Counted from the stretch's first letter, positions 54,803-63,361 are shown. The stretch: 64,000 bases of DNA from Bacteroidota bacterium (GCA_027484685.1 JAIXSO010000003.1:1-64000); one strand, 5' to 3'. Program-made: numbers and translations. Notes: a model not told the origin generated them from the sequence alone.

Positions 54803-57238
54803 ATGAAGAAAATAGTTACCCTATTTTGTGTACTTATAATATTTATTCAAAATAATAGAGCTCAAACTAATTTAAACTTATATAATTTTAGGAATGTGGT
54901 TCAAAGTAATTTAATGAACCCCGGTATTAGGCCACAGGCCAATATATCGGTAGGGTTGTTTGGAACTTATAATAACTTACAGACACCTAATATAACTTTA
55001 GCTGATATTTTTAACAATAACGAAAATCCTGATAGTACGTTTAAGCGTATAGTTAGAGACCCTAATTTATCTTTTAAGAATATGGGTCTTTCTAACACAT
55101 TTGACCCCATTTTAATTGGATTTGCAATTAAGAAGAACTATTTTAGTTTAGGTTATCAAATCAATTTAGACTTGATTGGAAGCCCACCAAAAGATTTATT
55201 GGGCTTAACACAAGGTTCTACTTTTTTCCAAAACTCATTAAACCGTCAAATTGATTTAGGAAATATTGATTTGAACACTTCTGCTTATACTGCTATTCAT
55301 GTTGGCTACACGCGTGAAATAAACAAAAAACTAAGTGTAGGTATTAGGTTAAAATACCTACAAGGTATTTATAATATAAATGTAGATAAAAGCACCTTAA
55401 AATTTTCGACCAACGAAGACTCACTTTATATAAAAGCTGGTTTCAAAGCTAATACTGCTGGTGTTGACGATATAAGACAAAGTGATTATAACTTTACCGA
55501 ATTAATTTACAGAACTATAAATAACAATGAAAAAGCCCCATCTGGTTATAGTCCAAATGGAAACGACTTATTGAATTTTTTTCAAAAACGTGGAGCTATA
55601 GCTGGTTCTGGTTGGGGAATTGATATTGGAGTAAATTATAAGTTTAACCAACATTGGTCGGTTTCTGGTAGTTTAATTGATTTAGGCTATATCAATTGGA
55701 ATAAAAATAACAGAACCTACGAAATGCCTGAAACAGAATTTAACTACAAAGGCCAATATATTAAAGATTTAAATGCTAATGACGACCAATTTAAAAAGTT
55801 ACAAGATTCACTTGTAACTAAGGTATTTGTGCCAACAGAATCAACCAATTCATACACCACTTATACCAACGCCAAATTATATTTAGGAGGTCAGTATGCT
55901 TTAAATTATAACAATACTTTTGATTTAGTATTATTTAACAACTTTGCCATAAGTGATTTTAACCCTGCATTGAGCTTGGCATTTACAAAAAAACTTTGGT
56001 GGTTATTAGATTTAAGAGTGAGTGGTACTTATTATAACAAAACTTTTAATAATGCTGGAGCAGGATTTTCTCTAAATCTTGGACCTTTCCAAACTTACTT
56101 ATTTAGCGATAATCTTTTAGCTTTAACACAATATGATGAAGCTAAATTTATAAATATTAGAACAGGCATAAACTGGAATTTTGGAAGAAATTATGATAGA
56201 GATGGAGATGGAGTTATAAACAAAAAAGATAAATGCAGAAAAGTTTATGGCTCTATTGAATTAAATGGTTGCCCTGATAAAGACAAAGATGGTATTAACG
56301 ACAAACAAGATAGCTGTGTAAATGTACCAGGAAAACCATGTGCATTTGGCTGCCCAGATAAAGACAATGACTGTGTACCAGATTTTAAAGACAGTTGCAT
56401 TAACGATTCTGGATTAGTAAAATTAATGGGTTGCCCTGATTCTGATAAAGATGGAGTGGCTGATAAAGATGATAAATGCCCATTAGATTCAGGAAGAGTT
56501 GATATGCAAGGCTGTCCTGATACTGATGGTGATAAAGTTATTGACCTTGAAGATGTTTGCCCTGACGAATATGGAAAAGCTGAACTTGATGGCTGCCCAG
56601 ATATTGATAGCGATGGTGTAGCAGATTTTCAAGATTCATGCAGATTAGTTCCTGGTTTAAAAATGTATAACGGCTGCCCTGATTCTGATGGAGATGGAAT
56701 TGTAGATAATAAAGATAAATGTCCTACCTCAAAAGGAATAAAAGAATTAGAAGGATGCCCAGATGCAGATGGAGATGGAATTACCGATTTTGAAGACAAT
56801 TGTCCACAAGAAGCAGGCCCCGCAGGAAATAGAGGTTGCCCTGTTCAAGAAGTGAAAGGTAGTACCGAAGTAATTTTAACTCCAGAAGAGAAAAAAGTTT
56901 TAAACGAAGCATTTAGTAATTTAGAATTCGAAACTGGAACATCACAAATAAAAGAGAGTTCATTGGTAAGTTTAGAAGAACTTGCGGAACTTTTAAATAT
57001 AAAAACTGATTACAAGCTAAACATTAACGGATTTACTGATAATGTAGGAAATGCTGCAAGTAATGTTAAACTTAGCCAAAGCAGAGCCAATGCTGTAAAA
57101 GAATTTTTAGTAAGTAAAGGCGTTGCAAAAGCAAGACTTACAGCTAAAGGCTTTGGAAGTAAAAACCCAGTAGCTAATAATAAAACTGCTGAAGGTAGAG
57201 CTAGAAACCGCAGGGTAGAATTTAAAATTATTAAATAA
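54803..57238 (+). CDS. DUF5723-TSP3-OmpA outer-membrane protein
   Basis: The 811-residue protein has a signal peptide (ends NNRAQ), a DUF5723-type beta-barrel region (about 20-460; NPGIRPQANISVGLFGTYNN, GWGIDIGVNYKFNQHWSVSG), seven or so calcium-binding thrombospondin type-3 repeats (about 465-680; DRDGDGVINKKDKC and alike, with Cys spacings) and an OmpA domain (about 710-811; NINGFTDNVGNAASNVKLSQ, GFGSKNP, GRARNRRVEF) that binds peptidoglycan. It links the outer membrane to the cell wall. A terminator follows. Confidence 0.9.
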   Translation: MKKIVTLFCVLIIFIQNNRAQTNLNLYNFRNVVQSNLMNPGIRPQANISVGLFGTYNNLQTPNITLADIFNNNENPDSTFKRIVRDPNLSFKNMGLSNTFDPILIGFAIKKNYFSLGYQINLDLIGSPPKDLLGLTQGSTFFQNSLNRQIDLGNIDLNTSAYTAIHVGYTREINKKLSVGIRLKYLQGIYNINVDKSTLKFSTNEDSLYIKAGFKANTAGVDDIRQSDYNFTELIYRTINNNEKAPSGYSPNGNDLLNFFQKRGAIAGSGWGIDIGVNYKFNQHWSVSGSLIDLGYINWNKNNRTYEMPETEFNYKGQYIKDLNANDDQFKKLQDSLVTKVFVPTESTNSYTTYTNAKLYLGGQYALNYNNTFDLVLFNNFAISDFNPALSLAFTKKLWWLLDLRVSGTYYNKTFNNAGAGFSLNLGPFQTYLFSDNLLALTQYDEAKFINIRTGINWNFGRNYDRDGDGVINKKDKCRKVYGSIELNGCPDKDKDGINDKQDSCVNVPGKPCAFGCPDKDNDCVPDFKDSCINDSGLVKLMGCPDSDKDGVADKDDKCPLDSGRVDMQGCPDTDGDKVIDLEDVCPDEYGKAELDGCPDIDSDGVADFQDSCRLVPGLKMYNGCPDSDGDGIVDNKDKCPTSKGIKELEGCPDADGDGITDFEDNCPQEAGPAGNRGCPVQEVKGSTEVILTPEEKKVLNEAFSNLEFETGTSQIKESSLVSLEELAELLNIKTDYKLNINGFTDNVGNAASNVKLSQSRANAVKEFLVSKGVAKARLTAKGFGSKNPVANNKTAEGRARNRRVEFKIIK

Positions 57239-57281
57239 AAAACAGGCTAAAGTAAAATTAGCAATTATATAAATGCAAATA

Positions 57282-57316
57282 AAAAGGCCGACTTATTAAA
57301 ATGAGTCGGCCTTTTA
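57282..57316. terminator. Terminator between the OmpA-like gene and the PfkB kinase gene
   Basis: AAAAGGCCGACT (57282-57293) pairs perfectly with AGTCGGCCTTTT (57304-57315). The A tract before and T tract after make it usable from both convergent genes. Confidence 0.88.
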
Positions 57317-57337
57317 TCTGTTTACGTATGTAAAATG

Positions 57338-58252
57338 TTACACGTTAAAACTCGAAAGTTTTTTAAACTCAGCAATACGTGCATTTAACTCAGCTTCGGT
57401 TAAATCTACCAATCTTTCTGTTCCAAAACGTTCAACGCAGAAACTTGCCATTGCTGAACCATAAATTACGGCATTTTTCATGTTGTCAAAACTTAAATCA
57501 CCAGTTTTAGCTAAATAGCCAATAAAACCGCCCGCAAAAGTATCACCAGCACCAGTTGGGTCAAATACCTCTTCTAAAGGTAATGCAGGCGCATAAAACA
57601 TATCTTTACCGTGGAATAACAATGCACCATGTTCACCTTTTTTAATAATTAAATATTTAGGACCCATGGTTTGAATTTTGGCAGCAGCCTTAACTAAAGA
57701 ATATTCGCCTGAAAGTTGACGAGCTTCTTCATCGTTAATGGTTAATACATCTACCATTTTTAAAGTTTCCTTTAAATCATCCATGGCTATCTCCATCCAA
57801 AAATTCATGGTATCCATTACTATTAATTTTGGACGATTTGTTAAGCGTTCAATAACGGTTTGTTGTATTTTGGGAGTTAAGTTACCTAACATCAAATACT
57901 CACAATTTTGGTAAGAGGCAGGAATAATTGGATCGAAATCAGCTAACACATTTAGTTCAGTAACTAAAGTATCTCTGCTATTCATATCGTTATGGTATTT
58001 TCCACTCCAAAAAAACGACTTTTCGCCAGCTTTAACTTGCAATCCTTCAGTATTTACGCCATTTTTATTTAAATGACTAACAAACTCATTTGGAAAATCA
58101 TCGCCAACAACTGCAACTAAATTTACACTTTTAGTAAAGTAAGAAGAACATAAAGCAATGTAAGAAGCAGCACCTCCAACTATCTTATCTGTCTTTCCAA
58201 AGGGGGTTTCGATGGCATCAAAGGCTACCGATCCAACAACTAATAAACTCAT
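57338..58252 (-). CDS. PfkB-family carbohydrate kinase
   Basis: The 304-residue kinase has the family features IVGGAASYIALCSSYF near residue 25 and FDPTGAGDTFAGGFIGYL with the catalytic Asp. LITINDEEARQLSG-type and LIIKKGEHGALL segments complete the fold. PfkB enzymes phosphorylate ribose, adenosine, fructose or similar; the substrate cannot be read from sequence. It stands alone between a terminator and the tRNA. Confidence 0.88.
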   Translation of the reverse strand: MSLLVVGSVAFDAIETPFGKTDKIVGGAASYIALCSSYFTKSVNLVAVVGDDFPNEFVSHLNKNGVNTEGLQVKAGEKSFFWSGKYHNDMNSRDTLVTELNVLADFDPIIPASYQNCEYLMLGNLTPKIQQTVIERLTNRPKLIVMDTMNFWMEIAMDDLKETLKMVDVLTINDEEARQLSGEYSLVKAAAKIQTMGPKYLIIKKGEHGALLFHGKDMFYAPALPLEEVFDPTGAGDTFAGGFIGYLAKTGDLSFDNMKNAVIYGSAMASFCVERFGTERLVDLTEAELNARIAEFKKLSSFNV

Positions 58253-58373
58253 AAATAATTAATTAAATATTTTTTTTGTTTTTTTTCGCTACAAATATTG
58301 CATAATTAATTTACATTTCCTATCATTGCACCGCGTTAGAGAGTTAACGATAACGCAAAATAACATGTCAAAC

Positions 58374-58447
58374 TCCTTGGTAGCTCAGTTGGTTAGAGCA
58401 CATGACTGTTAATCATGGGGTCGCTGGTTCGAGCCCAGCCCGGGGAG
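58374..58447 (+). tRNA. tRNA-Asn (anticodon GTT)
   Basis: The 74-nt cloverleaf is complete: acceptor TCCTTGG/CCGGGGA (with two G-U pairs), D stem GCTC/GAGC, anticodon stem CATGA/TCATG with loop CTGTTAA (GTT at 58408-58410), and T stem GCTGG/CCAGC with loop TTCGAGC. CCA is not encoded. A terminator hairpin follows directly. Confidence 0.97.
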
Positions 58448-58459
58448 CAAAAAAGGTTA

Positions 58460-58490
58460 AAAGCCTCACAGAAATGTGAGGCTTTTTTTT
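58460..58490 (+). terminator. Rho-independent terminator after tRNA-Asn
   Basis: AGCCTCACA (58462-58470) and TGTGAGGCT (58475-58483) form a perfect 9-bp stem with a GAAA tetraloop, followed by T7. Confidence 0.92.
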
Positions 58491-58492
58491 GC

Positions 58493-58705
58493 AATACTAC
58501 CCAAGCTTATCAAATTGAAAAGCACATCAAGAATATGAAATCGGCTAACTATATCCGTAACTTTTTGAAGTATCCTGAAATTGCTGACAAACTTTTTTCA
58601 AAAAAACTTAATCGTTTTTATGTTGGTTCATCTGATAAGTTTATAACCCTAGATACAATTCATAAAAAAGCCAATCTAAACGACTGGCTTTACTTTCATT
58701 TATAA
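58493..58705 (+). pseudogene. Relic of a GIY-YIG nuclease, segments in permuted order
   Basis: The frame reads AYQIEKHIKNMKSANYIRNF then LKYPEIADKLFSKK, which looks like the C-terminal end of small Bacteroidota GIY-YIG nucleases (IEkhIKrMKSrkYI...YPEi). It continues with LNRFYVGSSDKF and NDWLYFHL, which look like the N-terminal part of the same family (LNkfYVGst..., NDWe). Tail before head suggests decay of a tandem pair. No start codon outside the tRNA region fits. The 3' end overlaps the convergent methyltransferase by 10 bp. Confidence 0.5.
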
Positions 58706-59595
58706 GTTTCAATAATTATTCTATCTCCCGCTACTCCAAACCATTTGGTTAAATAATAATTTATGTGCTGAAAAACATATTTAACTGTATTTTCTATAAA
58801 TGATCCTCGCAAAGGAATGGTGCTTGGATGCTTCACTTCTTCGGTAATAATGGTTTTGCTAAACCCACATTCAGCAAACATGCGCCTAGCTGTTTTTGCG
58901 CTAAATTCAGTTAAATGAAATGGAGGAATGCGCATGGTTTTTTGTGAACCAATTAATTTATAAACCATAAAACCTAGTTTACTCGATATTAAGTTTAACG
59001 TTCCTGGAAGTTGAATTAATGCCACTCCTCCAGGCTTTAAAATTTTATAGGTTAATTGCATGGCTTCAGTTGGATTGGTAAAATGTTCTAACACATCGCC
59101 CATTAATACCACATCAAAATAATTTTCGGGTAATTCATTATTCAATAAACTAAAATCATAAGGCTTATTAATAATATCAATGCCAAAATTTTTGCGTCCA
59201 AATTCGGCCGCAAAGCTCGAAAGTTCAATTCCTTTTACGTTGTAACCCTCTTTTTTTAAAGCATACAAAAAATTACCTGTTGCACAACCTACATCTAAAA
59301 CATTTCCTGTTTGACAATATTTTTTCATGTGTTGAACGCCATCGGCATAATCGCCAGCCGACAGTAAATCAACATAAGCCACTTCCATGTGATGCGTTTC
59401 TTTATCGTTTCCTGTAAAATAATCAGACGCATACATTTCTACAATTTCATCATCGCTGGGGCGAGGCCAAATAGAAACTAGCTCACAATTAGCACATTTA
59501 ACACCCCATAAAAAACGATCTTTAAAAGCATATCTAAAAGGAATGGTATTTCCTTCTTTACATCCACACAAGTTACAGTCAAAGTTAACTTTCAT
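58696..59595 (-). CDS. Class I SAM-dependent methyltransferase with N-terminal zinc-binding motif
   Basis: The 299-residue protein opens with a Cys cluster (CNLCGC and CANCE), typical of sugar C-methyltransferase-like proteins, then SAM motif I NVLDVGCATGNFLYAL and the post-motif DVVLMGDVLEHFTNP. It ends in helices including YLTKWFGVAGDRIII. Substrates could be a sugar nucleotide or a lipid-linked glycan; no glycan genes adjoin it. Confidence 0.88.
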   Translation of the reverse strand: MKVNFDCNLCGCKEGNTIPFRYAFKDRFLWGVKCANCELVSIWPRPSDDEIVEMYASDYFTGNDKETHHMEVAYVDLLSAGDYADGVQHMKKYCQTGNVLDVGCATGNFLYALKKEGYNVKGIELSSFAAEFGRKNFGIDIINKPYDFSLLNNELPENYFDVVLMGDVLEHFTNPTEAMQLTYKILKPGGVALIQLPGTLNLISSKLGFMVYKLIGSQKTMRIPPFHLTEFSAKTARRMFAECGFSKTIITEEVKHPSTIPLRGSFIENTVKYVFQHINYYLTKWFGVAGDRIIIETYK

Positions 59596-59677
59596 TCAGG
59601 TTTATTATTTTTACTGACAAAATAAACCAATTTAAGCTAAGTACCAAAATTTTGAATTTTAAACGTGCATTTGCATT

Positions 59678-59790
59678 AGGGGCTGGCGTGTAAATCCTTT
59701 TATAGCCAAGCCTTTGCAGAGGATAAAAGATTGGAACAAAGACCCGACCTGCCTTGTTTGGGTTTGCGGGCTGTGGCGGGTAATGCCCAA
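59678..59790. other. GC-rich intergenic block, probable dispersed element
   Basis: The sequence from GGGGCTGGCGTGTAAATCCT to GGGCTGTGGCGGGTAATG is far richer in G and C than the flanking spacer. Read on the - strand it encodes YPPQPANPNKAGRVFVPIFY and ends RIYTPAPNANAR, a frame I recall in many Bacteroidota spacers as a spurious protein. This suggests a repeat or structured RNA and not a gene. The rest of the 59,596-59,941 spacer holds the regulatory repeats of the next operon. Confidence 0.4.
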
Positions 59791-59830
59791 ATTTTTTATA
59801 ACAAGAAAACATTTCAGGTATTGACTTTTT

Positions 59831-59921
59831 ATGGTTCACCTACTTTTTTATACAGTTCACCTACTTTTTTTACCGTTATACCTAAATGCTGTTTTATGGT
59901 AACTGATAGTTTTTACATTTG
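59831..59921 (+). promoter_or_regulatory. Putative LytTR-regulated promoter of the LiaF/LytTR operon
   Basis: A 17-bp direct repeat (GTTCACCTACTTTTTTA at 59834-59850 and 59855-59871) has a 21-bp period. Within it, ATGGTTCAC (59831) and ACAGTTCAC (59852) are 9-bp sites 12 bp apart; the second fits the LytTR consensus except its last base, and the first keeps the GTT-N-A core. TACATTTG at 59914-59921 is a good -7 element 21 bp before the ATG. The operon it precedes encodes a LytTR regulator. Confidence 0.55.
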
Positions 59922-59941
59922 TAGCATAATTATTACAAAAA

Positions 59942-60673
59942 ATGGAAGATTTTAAAGATAGACGATTCAATAATTCAAGCACCAACGGAAGAGTAATGGC
60001 TGGAATTGTGCTTTTTATAGTTGGAATAATATTGTTTGCAAAGCAATTAGGAGTTGAGTTTCCATATTGGTTATTTAGATGGGAAATGTTCTTAATTGTT
60101 TTAGGATTTTTTATTGGTGCCAAACACTCGTTTAAACGCAATGGTTGGTTAGTACCCGTATTTATTGGGGTGTTTTTCTTATTAGACGATTGGATGATTG
60201 GTATTGAATTAAAACGCTTCTTTTGGCCAACATTGATACTAATTATTGCCGCTGCCATGATAATTTCTCCATTCAAAAAAAAAAAGTGGGAACAAAGCTT
60301 TAATACATTAAATAGCGATACCAATAGCAATGATGATATAATGGATACAACCACCATATTGGGAGGAGTAAAAAAAAGCATATTGAGTAAAAACTTTAAA
60401 GGTGGGCAAATTTTTAACGTGTTTGGTGGAGTAGAAATTGACTTATCGCAAGCCGATATTGATGGCATTGTGATGATAGATATTACTCAAGTATTTGGTG
60501 GAACAAAATTAATTATCCCTGCCCATTGGGAACTAAAATCGGAAATAACATCGGTATTAGGAGGTGTGGAAGATAAACGTAAAAATCTATCAGCATTAAA
60601 TATTGCCGAAGGTAAAACACTTATTATACGTGGTACAAGTATATTGGGTGGAATTGATATAAAATCGTTTTAA
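59942..60673 (+). CDS. LiaF-like membrane protein
   Basis: The 243-residue protein has four N-terminal membrane helices (about 18-36, 46-62, 70-84, 92-108; LFIVGIILFAKQLGVEFPYW) and a C-terminal beta domain with repeated ILGGVK, VFGGVEIDLS, VFGGTKLIIP and VLGGVEDK turns, as in the LiaF/DUF1707-related C-terminal domain. LiaF proteins restrain envelope-stress kinases. Here it heads an operon with DUF4288, a LytS-type kinase and a LytTR regulator, a layout analogous to LiaF-LiaS-LiaR (inference). Confidence 0.8.
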   Translation: MEDFKDRRFNNSSTNGRVMAGIVLFIVGIILFAKQLGVEFPYWLFRWEMFLIVLGFFIGAKHSFKRNGWLVPVFIGVFFLLDDWMIGIELKRFFWPTLILIIAAAMIISPFKKKKWEQSFNTLNSDTNSNDDIMDTTTILGGVKKSILSKNFKGGQIFNVFGGVEIDLSQADIDGIVMIDITQVFGGTKLIIPAHWELKSEITSVLGGVEDKRKNLSALNIAEGKTLIIRGTSILGGIDIKSF

Positions 60674-60699
60674 GTAAAAATATAAAAAGTTAAGTAAAA

Positions 60700-61035
60700 A
60701 TGGTATTCTTAGCAAAATTAGTATTCAGTATTTCATCGGCTAACGATTGTTTTCATTACGATGATCAATTAAGAGTGATAATGGCCAATAACAGGCACGA
60801 AGCTTTAATGAAAGCCAAAATTTTAGGCATAAAAGAAGAAGAAAATTTTATGTTAGAAAGCATTACATCTGTTTCGTGGAAATTTGTAGATGTAATGGAA
60901 ATTAAAGCTTTGGAAGATTTAAAAGACGGCATGGAACTTTACTCGCATACGCGCGAAAACGAGCCCAACAATGCTTACGAAAGTTATGTGGTTCATACTG
61001 CGAATAATTTAATAGCTGAAACCATTTTGGTATAA
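60700..61035 (+). CDS. DUF4288 family protein
   Basis: The 111-residue soluble protein begins FLAKLVFSI and contains YDDQLRVIMANNRHEALMKA, KILGIKEEENFM and VSWKFVDVMEIKALEDLKDG, which match the DUF4288 pattern (DEQL..., EA..KA, WKF..V). The family has no known biochemistry. It sits 26 bp after the LiaF-like gene and 17 bp before the kinase, in the same operon. Confidence 0.75.
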   Translation: MVFLAKLVFSISSANDCFHYDDQLRVIMANNRHEALMKAKILGIKEEENFMLESITSVSWKFVDVMEIKALEDLKDGMELYSHTRENEPNNAYESYVVHTANNLIAETILV

Positions 61036-61052
61036 AAAATTTACTTAAAAAT

Positions 61053-62099
61053 TTGAATAATTACCTTCGTATAGTACTTGTATTTACCTTTTGGAACTTA
61101 CTATTTAGTGCAGTTCAATTTTGGATAATTATTGAGTTTAACAACGATTTTTTTAAAGCGCTTTACGATTCAGTAATTAGTAATACCATTATTACTGTTA
61201 TCAGTTTTGCGCTGTTTTATATTTCAAAAAATATTCACCTACAAGCTTTTCACTTTGTAAAACCAATTGCCATTTTAGGTGCAGGTGTTTTTGGCTCTTA
61301 TTACTTACAAAAAACTTGTATTTCGTTGGCTGTTAATGATGTTAATTACGACCTTTTTGTTAGCCAAAGTTATAAGCTGCGTTTGGTATTTAACTTTTTG
61401 CTCATTAACAGTGCTGGCCTAGTTAGTTTTATATGGAATTATAAAAGTAACAAACAAGCCGAACAAGCCCAAATAACAGAAAATGAAAAGCTTTTAAAAG
61501 AAGCCGAATTATTGAATTTACGTCAACAAATTCAACCGCATTTTTTATTTAATAGTTTAAACTCTATAAGTGCTTTATTGGTTATTAAACCCAATTTGGC
61601 TCAAAAAATGATTCAAGAGTTGGCCGATTTTTTAAGAGGAACCTTAAAAAAAGATAGTAATGCTTTGGTTTCACTTCAATCGGAAATAAATCATTTGCAA
61701 CTATACTTAAACATTGAAATGGTAAGGTTTGAACATAGGCTTTTAATTGATTACAAAATTGATGAAAGTACCAAAGAAATGCTATTACCTTCGTTATTAT
61801 TACAGCCAATTGTAGAAAATGCCATAAAATTTGGATTGTATGGCACTACCGATAAAATTACTATAAGTATTAGCAGTAAAAAATTTCATGAAATGCTGTT
61901 AATTGAAGTAACCAATCCTTTTGACCAAGAAGCTACCACACAAAATAAAGGCGCTGGTTTTGGTTTAAACTCCATTGCCCGAAGGCTGTATTTACTCTAC
62001 GCTAGGCACGATTTACTAAAAGTAAACACTTTACAAAATACCTTTACTACCCAAATATTAATTCCTCAAACTGTAAGCCATGAAAGTAATAATAATTGA
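61053..62099 (+). CDS. LytS/YehU-type membrane sensor histidine kinase
   Basis: The start is TTG 61053 (MNNYLRIVLVFTFWN). Four membrane helices occupy the first 128 residues. The His_kinase motif LRQQIQPHFLFNSLNSISAL holds the phosphoacceptor His163, and the HATPase_c part has LQPIVENAIKFGL and GAGFGLNSIARRL. Its 3' end overlaps the response-regulator gene by 20 bp. It signals to that LytTR regulator; the sensed input is unknown, likely the envelope. Confidence 0.92.
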   Translation: MNNYLRIVLVFTFWNLLFSAVQFWIIIEFNNDFFKALYDSVISNTIITVISFALFYISKNIHLQAFHFVKPIAILGAGVFGSYYLQKTCISLAVNDVNYDLFVSQSYKLRLVFNFLLINSAGLVSFIWNYKSNKQAEQAQITENEKLLKEAELLNLRQQIQPHFLFNSLNSISALLVIKPNLAQKMIQELADFLRGTLKKDSNALVSLQSEINHLQLYLNIEMVRFEHRLLIDYKIDESTKEMLLPSLLLQPIVENAIKFGLYGTTDKITISISSKKFHEMLLIEVTNPFDQEATTQNKGAGFGLNSIARRLYLLYARHDLLKVNTLQNTFTTQILIPQTVSHESNNN

Positions 62100-62814
62100 C
62101 GATGAGCCTTTGGCGCAAAGTATTGTGGTTCATTACTTATCGTTTTACCCAAATATTGAAATTGTGGCTAGGTGTAACGATGGTTTTGAGGGCGTAAAAG
62201 CCATTATGCAATACCAGCCTGATTTGATTTTTTTAGATATTCAAATGCCTAAAATTACAGGGTTTGAAATGTTAGAATTAATTGAAAATAAGCCAAAAGT
62301 TATTTTTACGACTGCTTTTGATGAATACGCTTTAAAAGCATTTGACCAAAATGCCATAGACTATTTGTTAAAACCATTTAGCCAAGAAAGGTTTGATAAA
62401 GCCATGCAAAAGTGTTTGGCAAATAATGATAAAACATTGTCTGTAAACAATTCGGAACCACTGCTAAATACGAGCAATAATGAGCTAGAAACACGTGTGG
62501 TGGTAAAGCACCAAGGCAATATAAAAATAATACAAACTGTAGATATTTTATACTTAGAAGCTTATGACGATTATGTAAAAATTCATACTGCCGAAAATGT
62601 ATTTGTAAAGAAAAAAACCATGAGCTATTTTGAGCAAGCTTTTAACCCTAAGCAGTTTGTAAGAGTGCATCGCTCGTTTATTATTCAGGTAAATCAAATT
62701 AATAAAATGGAGGCCAACGATAAAGAAACCATGGTAGCCATTTTAAAAAATGGAACCAAAATTCCTTTGAGCAAAACAGGTTATCCCAAACTAAAAGCAG
62801 TTTTAGGAATTTAA
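62080..62814 (+). CDS. LytTR-family response regulator
   Basis: The 244-residue protein has a receiver domain with phosphoacceptor Asp53 in DLIFLDIQMPKITG, the switch Thr in IFTTAFDEYALKAF and the conserved Lys in DYLLKPF. The LytTR DNA-binding domain (about 145-244; ILYLEAYDDYVKIHT, FVRVHRSFIIQVNQINKME, GTKIPLSKTG) follows. LytTR proteins bind 9-bp direct repeats about 12 bp apart, matching the repeats upstream of this operon at 59831-59860. Confidence 0.95.
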   Translation: MKVIIIDDEPLAQSIVVHYLSFYPNIEIVARCNDGFEGVKAIMQYQPDLIFLDIQMPKITGFEMLELIENKPKVIFTTAFDEYALKAFDQNAIDYLLKPFSQERFDKAMQKCLANNDKTLSVNNSEPLLNTSNNELETRVVVKHQGNIKIIQTVDILYLEAYDDYVKIHTAENVFVKKKTMSYFEQAFNPKQFVRVHRSFIIQVNQINKMEANDKETMVAILKNGTKIPLSKTGYPKLKAVLGI

Positions 62815-62835
62815 AAAGAAAGTTACCTTTACCCC

Positions 62836-63324
62836 ATGAAAATTTCGATGATTGTAGCAGCCGATGAGCAAAATGGAATTGGGGTAAATAATGAATTGCT
62901 TTGCCATTTGCCTGCCGATTTAAAATATTTTAGAAACTTAACTACAGGCCATGCCATACTAATGGGCCGTAAAACTTACGATAGCATTGGTAAACCATTG
63001 CCAAACAGAACCAATATTATTATTAGCCGAAACACCAATTCTATTGAGGGTTGCCATGTGTTTAATAGTATTGAAGCAGGAATTGATTTTGCAAAATCGC
63101 TAAACGAAACTGAGTTATTTATAATTGGTGGCGATAGCATTTACAAACAAAGTTTAGCTTTAACCAATGCCGTTTATTTAACACGCATTCACCACACGTT
63201 TAATGCTGATGCCTTTTTTCCAAAATTAGATGAAACAAGTTGGCAATTAACCAATAACGAAAAGCACTTAGCTGACGAAAAGAATAAATTTGATTACAGT
63301 TTTCAGGTGTTTGAAAAGGTATAA
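62836..63324 (+). CDS. folA: Dihydrofolate reductase
   Basis: The 162-residue enzyme has MIVAADEQNGIGVNNEL, the catalytic acid in HLPADLKYFRNL (Asp28), the NADPH-binding AILMGRKTYDSIGKPLPNR and FIIGGDSIYKQ. It makes tetrahydrofolate for one-carbon metabolism. The gene follows the LytTR gene by 21 bp, so it may be read from the same transcript, although TTACCTTTAC just before its start could supply a separate promoter. Confidence 0.95.
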   Translation: MKISMIVAADEQNGIGVNNELLCHLPADLKYFRNLTTGHAILMGRKTYDSIGKPLPNRTNIIISRNTNSIEGCHVFNSIEAGIDFAKSLNETELFIIGGDSIYKQSLALTNAVYLTRIHHTFNADAFFPKLDETSWQLTNNEKHLADEKNKFDYSFQVFEKV

Positions 63325-63332
63325 AGTATCAT

Positions 63333-63361
63333 CAATGCCATCTCTTAAAGCGGTGGCATTG
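63333..63361. terminator. Possible weak terminator between convergent genes
   Basis: CAATGCCA (63333-63340) pairs with TGGCATTG (63354-63361) around a 13-nt loop. No T tract follows on either side, so the assignment is weak. Confidence 0.35.

Noticed and set aside
59585-59839. 84-codon frame on the - strand reading TPAPNANAR
   Set aside because: It has no plausible start context and overlaps the methyltransferase start; it is better explained as a translated GC-rich element.
59857-60468. A 203-codon open frame on the - strand opposite the LiaF-like gene
   Set aside because: It is antisense to a clear membrane-protein gene, has a Leu/Ser/Asn-rich shadow composition and no start context.
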